A DNA stretch of 32,754 nucleotides from Candidatus Bathyarchaeota archaeon (GTDB taxonomy: Archaea; Thermoproteota; Bathyarchaeia; Bathyarchaeales; SOJC01): NCBI GenBank assembly GCA_004376645.1, contig SOJC01000040.1:1-32754 (forward strand), read 5' to 3'. The notes beneath the pieces are model-generated. The model saw nothing but the letters and a program-made list of their open reading frames with translations, was not told where the DNA came from and searched no databases. Made by a program: the position numbers and the translations under genes. The number at the start of each line of letters is the position of its first letter. The first letter of the stretch is position 1. Below are positions 19,896-28,321 of this stretch, one piece after another.

Positions 19896-20608
19896 GCCTC
19901 AAGGAACTCTGCTAAATTTTCTGAATGAAAGTAAGCGCTTCCAGAGTTTAGAAGTGGATGCTTCTCCAGAGTGAATTGCCGGCCATACTTTGAAAGTTCA
20001 ACGGAAGCAACGACGTTGGCACGGCCACAAATTATTGCCTTCAAAAACATGCCTTCTCTCGAAGCCCGATTTGGGAGAAGCGTGGTGACCACAACCATTT
20101 GATTTCTATCAGCAAATTTTGCGAGGTAACTGGTTAACTGGTTGAAGACATCTACTGACTCTCTCTTCGGGACATCCTTGTCAAGGTATAACCGGGCAAT
20201 GTCTGATATTATCACAAGTTTCGAGCGATACTTCTCAACAGTTCTCTGTAACCACTCAAATATCAAAGATGTCATCTGATAAGCTGTGAACGCTCTAGAG
20301 ATGAAAATCCGATTTAAAACATCCATTGGATAAAGCTTGTGAAGCTGAGCGAGGTAAGAAACATCGTATAGCCTGAAGGTGTTTCCTCCATCAACGAATA
20401 TCACATTTGTTTTTAATCCTCCAAGTTGATATGGGAGCTGGGCTCTAACGCAGAGGAGCATGGATAAGGGTAAAATTGCGGATGAGCCGTGAAAGACGGC
20501 GAAGTCGCCTGCGACGAATCCTGGAAAAACATGGTCAACATTTTTGATGTTGAAAGATAATTGGAATTGAGAGGATAAAGTAGTCTTCACTAATGTTCTC
20601 AGCGACAA
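19892..20608 (-). CDS. RecA/RadA-superfamily paralog with degenerate Walker A
   Basis: VFPGFVAGDFAVFHGSSAILPLSMLLCVRAQLP in the Walker A position, NVIFVDGGNTFRLYDVSYLAQ, SKLVIISDIARLYL as Walker B. TTG start. Confidence 0.7.
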   Translation of the reverse strand: MSLRTLVKTTLSSQFQLSFNIKNVDHVFPGFVAGDFAVFHGSSAILPLSMLLCVRAQLPYQLGGLKTNVIFVDGGNTFRLYDVSYLAQLHKLYPMDVLNRIFISRAFTAYQMTSLIFEWLQRTVEKYRSKLVIISDIARLYLDKDVPKRESVDVFNQLTSYLAKFADRNQMVVVTTLLPNRASREGMFLKAIICGRANVVASVELSKYGRQFTLEKHPLLNSGSAYFHSENLAEFLEA

Positions 20609-20771
20609 CTTAACCTGCTTTCTCCTATCGCGAATTAGAAGCTTAGGACTTGTACTCTTCTTAAGGATTTGGTGGAGTGATATATTGGAGAAGGGGAGAC
20701 TGCTAAGTGAAAGTGAAAGTTATGATTAACCTTAATCTACGATGTTGCCAATGTTAACAAGAGGGTGAAGG

Positions 20772-21692
20772 TTGACTGAGTACCTTATTGGAACTGGTGG
20801 CTGGGGCTACTTCAAAGTTCCAAGCAAACCCTCACTAAGAGCCTATTCTGAGCACTTCAACTTTGTAGAAGTCAACTACACCTTTTATGAATATCCAGAC
20901 TCGAGAACTGTTGAGAGATGGCGTCAAACCGTGCCCGACGATTTCACGTTTACAGTTAGATGCCACCAAGACCTAACTCACAAGATAGGGCTGCAATCAA
21001 CAGACGAAGCCATTGAAGTCTTCGGCCGAATGATATGGATCTGCAAGATTCTTGACGCTCCCTTTCTGCATCTGCTAACACCTGCAAATTACTCTCTAGA
21101 CAACAGAAAGATAAGGCAAGCTAGAGATTTATTCTCAACAGCAAACTGGAAAGGAGTTCAACTAGCTTGGGAAGTGAGAAGCACAATAACCCCTAAGCTT
21201 GGTGATTTGATGCGGGACATGGAGATAGTTAACTCAGTTGACCTCTCAAGAGAGAAGTTCCCTCAGAAAACTGATATCATCTACACCAGACTTTTCGGCA
21301 AAGGAAGACACAACATCTACCAGTTCATCGACGAAGAGCTAATGGAGATAGATCAAAGAATACTGAAGGCGGAAGCCAAAACCGCTTTCATAACCTATCA
21401 TGGGGTAAGGATGAATAGTGATGCCTCAAGATTCAAACACTATAAGGAAACCGGACGATTTCTACCTGTATCTGCCTTCACTGGTATAGATTCGATCAGA
21501 TCTGCACTTGAAGAGGATGCTAAGTTTCCATGCACAAAGACAGAGTTGGTCAAGCATCAAGGCTGGAAAGTAGTTGATTTGACAATTGATAAGCGAGTTC
21601 ATCTTTCAAAGATGCTCTCAAAGCTCCATGAAAAGACATATGGCAACATCCAAGAGGTCATCAAAGAATTAGAGGTTTCCACTCTTGAATGA
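20772..21692 (+). CDS. DUF72 (YecE-like TIM-barrel) family protein, divergent copy
   Basis: YLIGTGGWGYFKVPSKPSLRAYSEHFNFVEVNYTFYEYPDSRTVERWRQTVPDDFTFTVRCHQDLTH; TTG start. Confidence 0.8.
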   Translation: MTEYLIGTGGWGYFKVPSKPSLRAYSEHFNFVEVNYTFYEYPDSRTVERWRQTVPDDFTFTVRCHQDLTHKIGLQSTDEAIEVFGRMIWICKILDAPFLHLLTPANYSLDNRKIRQARDLFSTANWKGVQLAWEVRSTITPKLGDLMRDMEIVNSVDLSREKFPQKTDIIYTRLFGKGRHNIYQFIDEELMEIDQRILKAEAKTAFITYHGVRMNSDASRFKHYKETGRFLPVSAFTGIDSIRSALEEDAKFPCTKTELVKHQGWKVVDLTIDKRVHLSKMLSKLHEKTYGNIQEVIKELEVSTLE

Positions 21693-22503
21693 AAGCAACA
21701 TTTCGCTAGGTACTTCTGGGTGGAGCTACAAAGAATGGGAGCAATCATTCTATAGAAAGGGAGAGAAATCCAAGCTTCGGGCCTACTCGCGAATCTTCTC
21801 AACTGTCGAAATTGATTCAACTTGGTATAGGTATCCTTCAAAGGGAATGGTGATAGGATGGCTACGTTATTCTCCCTCAGATTTCGTGTTTACAGCCAAA
21901 ATGCCTAAGGTTATAACTCATGAAAAGATGCTTGGCCTCAAAGACGATGTCAAAAAGGATTTGGAAGCATTTCTGGAGATCATGCAGCCTCTGCAATTAA
22001 ATGGGAAACTAGGATGCCTTCTGATCCAGCTCCCCCCTAGCTATGAGTACAATCCTGAAAACTTGGAAGAATTCTTCGAGTCTCTCTCTCCTCAATTCAA
22101 ATTCGCCATCGAATTCCGAAACCTCTCCTGGATGCGAGAAGAAACTTGGGCACTGCTGAAGAAGTACAATGTTGCGTATACCAATGTGGACGAACCACTT
22201 CTGCCACCCGAAATTCACATCACAGCCGACTTCACCTATTTCCGCTGGCATGGAAGAGGACGAAAGCCTTGGTTCAACTATCTATACAAGAAGGAAGAAC
22301 TTGAACCATGGATCCCAAAGATTCAAGAAGCATCCAAACAAGTTCGCAGAGTATATGGATACTTCAACAATCATTTCCATGGCTACGCTCCCGAAAATTG
22401 TCTATCTCTGATCGAGAAGATAATGCCACTAACGCCCAAACAAAAGGAAGCTAAGAGAAGAATTAGCAAGAGGCAAGTGGGTCTTACCAGCTTTTTCGAA
22501 TAA
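21685..22503 (+). CDS. DUF72 (YecE-like TIM-barrel) family protein
   Basis: ISLGTSGWSYKEWEQSFY...FSTVEIDSTWYRYPSKGMVIGWLRYSPSDFVFTAKMPKVITHEK...FAIEFRNLSW...RRVYGYFNNHFHGYAPENC. Overlaps the previous ORF by 8 nt. Confidence 0.88.
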   Translation: MNESNISLGTSGWSYKEWEQSFYRKGEKSKLRAYSRIFSTVEIDSTWYRYPSKGMVIGWLRYSPSDFVFTAKMPKVITHEKMLGLKDDVKKDLEAFLEIMQPLQLNGKLGCLLIQLPPSYEYNPENLEEFFESLSPQFKFAIEFRNLSWMREETWALLKKYNVAYTNVDEPLLPPEIHITADFTYFRWHGRGRKPWFNYLYKKEELEPWIPKIQEASKQVRRVYGYFNNHFHGYAPENCLSLIEKIMPLTPKQKEAKRRISKRQVGLTSFFE

Positions 22504-22566
22504 ATCGAAAGCGCGCGATTTAAGCCTTTGCATCCTAAAGCTTGGGCTAGAACGGGCTAAAGGTCG

Positions 22567-23784
22567 TCATGACCGTCGCAATTCATAACTATCGGTTTCA
22601 TGAATGTAATGTAGCTTTCCAGTTTTCACTGATTCTGACAAACCAATTTCAACCTCGTCTTTGCTGAATCTTCTCAAGCTGCTGCATGTTGCAGAAATCA
22701 GCCAGTTTCGAGGATATGTGAATCCCGGTTTTACGTTTGTCATAAGCTCTCTGGCACATTCACCCAGTCTCTCTGACGCGAAAATCTTCGATTCTCCTGT
22801 GACAATCTTCATATCCTTCGTAAGCGGTGAAGATGGGATGTGCAGGGTTCTTTGAATTTTCTTGGCGAGAGCCATTTTTGATTTGCGGTTGCCATGACAA
22901 GTAAAGACGACTTTTGGTCTAGCCTCTTCCACATACTCGAGTAAACGGTAGAAGTCTGAGTGGTCGCTTAAACAGAAGGCTTTTCTCCTTCCTGAAAATC
23001 TGGAGCCCCAACCTGACACGAACGCTGCTTTGAACTCGGGTCTACCCCGTAAGTCAACGTTCTTTGGCAGTATAAGCGTGCATTCTTTTCCGTCAAGAAC
23101 CTCTTTGCCTTCTTTGCAGTTTTGGTCCAAGTACTCTAGCTTATGCCCAAATTCTCCATAGATGTTATTGTAGTTAGAAACTTTAGGATGAGTTATTACA
23201 GGAATATTAGTCAGTCTGTTTAGTAGTGCGATGAGTTCTTGAGCGTTCCCTAAGGCATCAGTTTGAAAAGCCGGTATCTTACCAGTCTTAATCGTATAGT
23301 TTGTCCATTTTGCGATTCTTTCATACATATACTCTTTAGAAGGAAAATAACAGGGAGTTCCATAAGTTGATTCGATGATCAGGATGTCACATGGTACAAC
23401 TTCTGCTCTCTTTATCAACAATGTGTCCCTGAAGTTGATGTCACCAGTATAGACAACATTTCCCAAAGGAGAAATTATCTCATATTGGGTTGAGCCTAAA
23501 ATGTGTCCGGCATTGTGGGCTTCAACCTCAACATCACCGAACACAATTTTCTCGCCATATTCAACGAAGTGATGATTCTTAGCTTTTCCACAGGAAACCT
23601 GGGCCAAGGCGAAGGTGGCTTGTGTGGAATACGCTTCGTCGACCAACTTCAACTTGCCACAGTGATCACCATGGGCGTGAGATATGAAAACAGGACTGTC
23701 TGATCTTCTTACTGCATCCAGAACAACTTGGGTGTCCTTAAACAGAACTTCGATTCCATTGGTCCGTCTGATGGAAAAAGCCAT
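22567..23784 (-). CDS. MBL-fold beta-CASP exonuclease/endonuclease-like protein (YSH1/SNM1-like)
   Basis: 405 aa; VFISHAHGDHCGKL, NAGHILGSTQYEI, VVYTGDINFRD, IIESTYGTP, LSDHSDFYRLLEYV, FTCHGN; C-terminal helical extension. Confidence 0.85.
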   Translation of the reverse strand: MAFSIRRTNGIEVLFKDTQVVLDAVRRSDSPVFISHAHGDHCGKLKLVDEAYSTQATFALAQVSCGKAKNHHFVEYGEKIVFGDVEVEAHNAGHILGSTQYEIISPLGNVVYTGDINFRDTLLIKRAEVVPCDILIIESTYGTPCYFPSKEYMYERIAKWTNYTIKTGKIPAFQTDALGNAQELIALLNRLTNIPVITHPKVSNYNNIYGEFGHKLEYLDQNCKEGKEVLDGKECTLILPKNVDLRGRPEFKAAFVSGWGSRFSGRRKAFCLSDHSDFYRLLEYVEEARPKVVFTCHGNRKSKMALAKKIQRTLHIPSSPLTKDMKIVTGESKIFASERLGECARELMTNVKPGFTYPRNWLISATCSSLRRFSKDEVEIGLSESVKTGKLHYIHETDSYELRRS

Positions 23785-23935
23785 AGCACCTTTTTAGGGT
23801 AGGCATCATATTAGTTTTTTAGTCAGCTTTAAGTAAATCTACTTGCCGGAGTCTTCTGTTTATGCATACTGGCCCAACTCGATCAGACACTTAGCAAAGA
23901 GAAGACTTAACTATTAATTTTACGAATGAACAGCC

Positions 23936-24988
23936 GTGAAATATTTGTCTAGTGAAATTCATCTTCTTGCCGCCCTTTCCAATGCCTTTGGGCCACCTGG
24001 AAACGAAAAGGAAGTGGGTAACATTCTGAAGCAAGAACTGGAAGAATACGCAGACGATGTGAAGATCGATAAGCTCGGAAATGTTCTCTTCTATCATCAT
24101 GGGAAGGAAGGTCTTCCAAAAGTGATGATATCAGCACATATGGATGAAGTAGCGTTTATGGTTACTTACATAGAGGACAACGGTTTTCTTCGATTTCATA
24201 TTCTAGGTGGAATACCCAGCACAACCCTTCCTGGACAGAGGATACTTCTCCGAGGCAACAAAGGTGACATCAAAGGAATCATCGGAACTAAACCACCTCA
24301 CCTCATGAGAGAAGAGGAGAAAAAACAGGCGTTTCCTCAGGAAGATCTCTTCATTGACGTAGGGGCTGAAACCCTCAAACAAGCAGAAGAAAAGGGTTTA
24401 GAGATTGGAAGCACAGGGGTCTTCAATGTTAGATTCGAAGAGCTTGGAGATGGCTATATATGTGGTAAAGCCTTTGACGACAGAGCGGGATGCACAGTCT
24501 TGGTAGAAGTCTTTAAAGCATTAAAGGAATCGTCCTGCAACCTTGTTGCTGTGGGAACAGTTCAAGAAGAAGTTGGGCTAAGGGGAGCCCGTACAGCTGC
24601 TTGGCAGATAAACCCTGACTACGGTCTCGCTCTTGAAGGAACCTTTGCAGCAGACGTTCCAGGCTCAAGACCAGATAGAGTATCTTCAAAGCTGAAGAGT
24701 GGCCCAGTAGTGACAATAGTTGATAGAGCCACAATTACCCATCCAAAGGTCTTACAAACCTTGGTTTCTCTTGGGAGGGAGAAATCGATACCATTCCAAT
24801 TTAAGAGAGTTCCAACGGGTGGAACTGACGCGGGAGCAATCCATCTTACAAAAGCTGGTGTTCCAAGCGGGACACTGGCAGTACCATGCAGATATATCCA
24901 TGGCCCTGCATCCATTGCCCATATGGATGATTTGAGAAACACAATACAGTTGGCTAAAGAATTCGTGAAGAAGATTTCAATCGAGTAG
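23936..24988 (+). CDS. M42 family metallopeptidase
   Basis: 350 aa with GTG start; LSNAFGPPGNEKEVGNIL, MISAHMDEVAFMVTYI, GKAFDDRAGC, TVQEEVGLRGARTAAWQINPDYGLALE, GGTDAGAIH, RYIHGPASIAHMDD. Confidence 0.93.
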   Translation: MKYLSSEIHLLAALSNAFGPPGNEKEVGNILKQELEEYADDVKIDKLGNVLFYHHGKEGLPKVMISAHMDEVAFMVTYIEDNGFLRFHILGGIPSTTLPGQRILLRGNKGDIKGIIGTKPPHLMREEEKKQAFPQEDLFIDVGAETLKQAEEKGLEIGSTGVFNVRFEELGDGYICGKAFDDRAGCTVLVEVFKALKESSCNLVAVGTVQEEVGLRGARTAAWQINPDYGLALEGTFAADVPGSRPDRVSSKLKSGPVVTIVDRATITHPKVLQTLVSLGREKSIPFQFKRVPTGGTDAGAIHLTKAGVPSGTLAVPCRYIHGPASIAHMDDLRNTIQLAKEFVKKISIE

Positions 24989-25008
24989 ATACTGCAGCTT
25001 CACAGTTA

Positions 25009-26007
25009 TTAAAGCGGGAGCCACCTGCCAACTCCTTTCTCCTTGGCTTTCCTATAGACGTATGTTGCAGTGGCCATGTCCTCAATGGCCAATCCTAAGT
25101 TCATCGACATTATTCGTTCATTGCAATCTTCTCGACCAGGCTTTTGTCCCCCTACAACCTCGCCTAGATCGGCATATACCTCAGGGATGTCCAAAAAGTA
25201 ACCCTGTTCTTTGTAGTACTTCAGTTGGGTTTTATCATCAGTGTAGAACTTGTCCATGGAGCGCATAGCTTCAGGCTTCCAGTAAGAGTCAAAATCCAAG
25301 GGACATGCAAAGCTACCATTTGGAAACCATGAATCTTCGATGATTGGCTTTGGATCCTTCAAGATTGGCCCCGCGGTAACAACCACGTCGCATTCTTCAA
25401 CAGCTTTTCTAGGCGAACTAACAGCTAAGACTTCCAATCCGTGTTTGGCAGTCATATCTCTAACATACGTACGTAGGTTTCTCTCGTTAATATCATAAGC
25501 TTGCACCCTTTCAAGACTATTGCAGACAACCGTCAGGGCTTCGAGATTGCTCCTTCCTTGGACCCCGCACCCTAATATGCCTACAACCTTTGAATCTTCC
25601 TTGGCCAAATGCTTAGCGGCAACTGCAGTTGCGGCACCAGTCCTCTTTGCAGTTACCCACGAACAATCCATAATGCAGATCGGCAAGCCAGTTTCCAAGT
25701 TATTCAGGACCAGTACACCTGTTATATATGGCAATTTTCGTCGTTCATTCTCTGGAAATCCTGACACCCACTTCACACCAGCAGAATACATCTTCGGTAT
25801 GTAGGCTGGCATAGCATGGATGAATGCGTCTTTCTGTGGATGAATGCCTGGTTTTGGAGGTGCTTCTGTCCTGCCGAGGGCCTTTTCGAGAAAAGCTTCC
25901 TTCACAATGCTAATAATCTCGTTCATGGGAATGCCTAGTTTCTCCACATCAGAGCGGGAAAGGTACAATATTTCGCCCAGTTGACTCATAGTAGATGCCT
26001 CTCTCAA
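25009..26007 (-). CDS. Ornithine cyclodeaminase / mu-crystallin family protein
   Basis: 332 aa; KWVSGFPENERRKLPYITGVLVLNNLETGLPICIMDCSWVTAKRTGAATAVAAKHLAKEDSKVVGILGCGVQGRSNLEAL. Start may be at internal MSQLG (25989). Confidence 0.92.
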   Translation of the reverse strand: MREASTMSQLGEILYLSRSDVEKLGIPMNEIISIVKEAFLEKALGRTEAPPKPGIHPQKDAFIHAMPAYIPKMYSAGVKWVSGFPENERRKLPYITGVLVLNNLETGLPICIMDCSWVTAKRTGAATAVAAKHLAKEDSKVVGILGCGVQGRSNLEALTVVCNSLERVQAYDINERNLRTYVRDMTAKHGLEVLAVSSPRKAVEECDVVVTAGPILKDPKPIIEDSWFPNGSFACPLDFDSYWKPEAMRSMDKFYTDDKTQLKYYKEQGYFLDIPEVYADLGEVVGGQKPGREDCNERIMSMNLGLAIEDMATATYVYRKAKEKGVGRWLPL

Positions 26008-26289
26008 TATCTTCGGAACCCTGCAAATAACAGCATTGTAGATACTATGATAGTTGTATTCAAAAGTTGGTCTTCATTGGCTTGCGCCTCTGACATCTTT
26101 TGGGAGGGGTAGTGAAAACGAAGATCGTCAATCAACGTATAAAGGCTTTGTGAAATATTTTTCCAGAAGATAAATCTGTTATCTCGCTGGGTATGTCGTA
26201 TCTCTGCTATATTTCAGCTTCTGTAATATGTTGTGAGAGGGAAATCTGTTTAAAAATTGAGACGTGTATCGTTTATTTAGTGTCAAGAT

Positions 26290-26406
26290 ATGAGTAGCAA
26301 TAGGCTGAAATCCAAAGACTTTATTATTTTAGCAAGGGCCTTCTGGAAGAATCACCTCAAAGTGAAGTACCAGAATCCTGACGCTTGGATACGCTACCTA
26401 AGATAA
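26290..26406 (+). CDS. Possible 38-aa microprotein
   Basis: ATG ORF MSSNRLKSKDFIILARAFWKNHLKVKYQNPDAWIRYLR*; otherwise unannotated intergenic gap. Confidence 0.25.
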   Translation: MSSNRLKSKDFIILARAFWKNHLKVKYQNPDAWIRYLR

Positions 26407-26417
26407 AGGTGACCTAT

Positions 26418-26714
26418 TTACTTATCACTTGCTTCTATTCTTACGCAGCCAGTTATCTCTAATTGTCCGTCGATCGTCTCAGAGAACTGTTTCTCCTCCG
26501 TAACTCCACATCGCAAACAACTTCTTTTGGAAAAGACATATTTTTTCTTGTTGACTTTGGTTCCTGGTAGAAATCCTGGCTCTCTCCAAACAACCATGAC
26601 CCGTTCTCCATAGTTTTTCCACTTGTGGACTCCAAGTCTACACAATAATGCGGGCAACAATCTAACCCTCAGACTATTGAAATTAACGATGAATAAAACT
26701 TTTTTCCTATACAT
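26418..26714 (-). CDS. Small putative zinc-binding protein
   Basis: 98 aa; CRLGVHKWKNYGE...KRSCLRCGVTEEKQF resembles the C..LGxHxW...CxRCG small Zn-protein pattern. Confidence 0.55.
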   Translation of the reverse strand: MYRKKVLFIVNFNSLRVRLLPALLCRLGVHKWKNYGERVMVVWREPGFLPGTKVNKKKYVFSKRSCLRCGVTEEKQFSETIDGQLEITGCVRIEASDK

Positions 26715-26817
26715 TTTCCGCAGAGATAAGTACTCAGCGCTACAGCGTCTGACTTACGTATGTACGAAAAGCATCTATAGAAGTTATCGCGGAATAGCCA
26801 GAGAAGGAAATGAGGAT

Positions 26818-27570
26818 ATGTTGCTTGTTCAAATCTCTGACATCCATTATGGTTCAATGTTTCGACCAAAAACGTTCCATACCGCTATCAATGAAATTAA
26901 CTCCATGACTCCAGATGCCGTTATAGTCACTGGAGATCTGACCGAGGAAGGACTAATGGTTGAATTTCAGAAGGTGGCGAAGGAACTGAAAAAGTTGACG
27001 GCTGAAAGAATCATATTTGTAAGTGGAAATCACGACTATCGCTCAACAGGCTATCTTATCTTCCGAGAGTTGTTCCCGTTTTCACGAGTAACAGAGATCG
27101 GAAACGTTGTTATCTTCGTCGTTAGTTCAGCAAGACCTGATAGAGATGATGGAGAAGTTGGTCATAGGCAGAACCTCTGGCTGGAAAATGTCTTGGCGAA
27201 ACACTCAGGTAAAACAAAAATCGTCGCAATCCACCATCACGTAGTTCCAGTTCCAGATACGGGAGCGGATCCGATTACCATAGTCGACGCAGGAGACATC
27301 TTGAGAACCCTAACCAGATCAGAGGTAAATCTCGTCTTATGTGGTCACAGGCATAGACCTTGGAGATGGCAGATAGAAGATATGAAAGTGATCCATGCTG
27401 GAAGTGTCTCTAGCGAAAAGCTCCGAGGTTTCTTTTTCAACTCCTATAACCTCATCACGATAGAAAAAGGTAGAATCGAAGAGAAGCTGAAGATAGTAGA
27501 CGGTGACATTATCGATTTTGATGACATAGTCAAAATGAAGGAGGTCTTGTGGGAATCCGATATTGAATGA
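26818..27570 (+). CDS. Calcineurin-like metallophosphoesterase
   Basis: MLLVQISDIHYGSMF, VIVTGDLTEEG, IFVSGNHDYRS, IVAIHHHVVP, LVLCGHRHRPW. ATG 26818 fits the domain start better than 26623. Confidence 0.9.
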   Translation: MLLVQISDIHYGSMFRPKTFHTAINEINSMTPDAVIVTGDLTEEGLMVEFQKVAKELKKLTAERIIFVSGNHDYRSTGYLIFRELFPFSRVTEIGNVVIFVVSSARPDRDDGEVGHRQNLWLENVLAKHSGKTKIVAIHHHVVPVPDTGADPITIVDAGDILRTLTRSEVNLVLCGHRHRPWRWQIEDMKVIHAGSVSSEKLRGFFFNSYNLITIEKGRIEEKLKIVDGDIIDFDDIVKMKEVLWESDIE

Positions 27571-27591
27571 CATCATCTGTTAAAGATAAGG

Positions 27592-27891
27592 CTAGCCTCC
27601 ATGGGAGACTGGCAGTAAAACTAGCTTGTCACCATCTTTAACTCCGGTTTCAAGTCCATTTAGGGCACTTATCTCCTTCTTATTCAGCATAATGAGAACA
27701 TTTGGTCGTGGGTCATTTAGTTCGGGATCAATCAAAGCCTGTTTAAACTCTTGTGAGAACCGGTTGACCAGTTCTGAGATTACATCTCCGACAACTATTG
27801 GGCTTTGAAGTTCAAGAGAAACAGTACTTCTCTCGGCAAGTCCAGCCAAGACTCCCAAGAATTCTATTCTTATTTTAGCCATCATCTTCAT
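27592..27891 (-). CDS. MoaD/ThiS-type ubiquitin-like protein
   Basis: 99 aa; KIRIEFLGVLAGLAERSTVSLEL...LIMLNKKEISALNGLETGVKDGDKLVLLPVSHGG with C-terminal GG. Confidence 0.85.
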   Translation of the reverse strand: MKMMAKIRIEFLGVLAGLAERSTVSLELQSPIVVGDVISELVNRFSQEFKQALIDPELNDPRPNVLIMLNKKEISALNGLETGVKDGDKLVLLPVSHGG

Positions 27892-27936
27892 TACATCAGA
27901 CTATGTAAGCCCCAGCTTGGGAACGCTTGAAAGACC

Positions 27937-28314
27937 CTATGATTTCTCGCCTACAAAGAGTTCCACAATATCAGATGCGATTTCCATTACATTGTTCGCT
28001 TGATCTATAGTTTTAGGAAGTTCTAAGTCTAGTGTTTGAGAGAGTTTCTGTATGGTCTTCTCAATTTCAATCAAGCATTTCAATGTCGGTTCATTTGCTA
28101 GTTGTGGTTGAGTTGAGAGCGATTGATAGACAATAGATTCTATGAACGCTGGGTCTCCGAGACTATAGTAGATCGCTGCTTGAGCCTTTCTCATAGCTTC
28201 AAGTACCAAACTGTGTGCAATTGATGGTGTCTTCCTAGCAGCTATGAGTTCTGCTTTCGCTTCTCTAAGGTAGCGAAGTGCCCATCCTTTTCTGTAATTG
28301 CCAATCGTTGTCAT
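27937..28314 (-). CDS. Small all-helical protein, possibly HEPN-like
   Basis: 125 aa; RKGWALRYLREAKAELIAARKTPSIAHSLVLEAMRKAQAAIYYSLGDPAF is HEPN-like in pattern. 7-nt gap from the S17e stop suggests co-transcription. Confidence 0.5.
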   Translation of the reverse strand: MTTIGNYRKGWALRYLREAKAELIAARKTPSIAHSLVLEAMRKAQAAIYYSLGDPAFIESIVYQSLSTQPQLANEPTLKCLIEIEKTIQKLSQTLDLELPKTIDQANNVMEIASDIVELFVGEKS

Positions 28315-28321
28315 CGTATTC

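Noticed and set aside
24619-24942. 107-aa minus-strand ORF within the M42 peptidase gene
   Set aside because: Antisense shadow of a well-conserved CDS.
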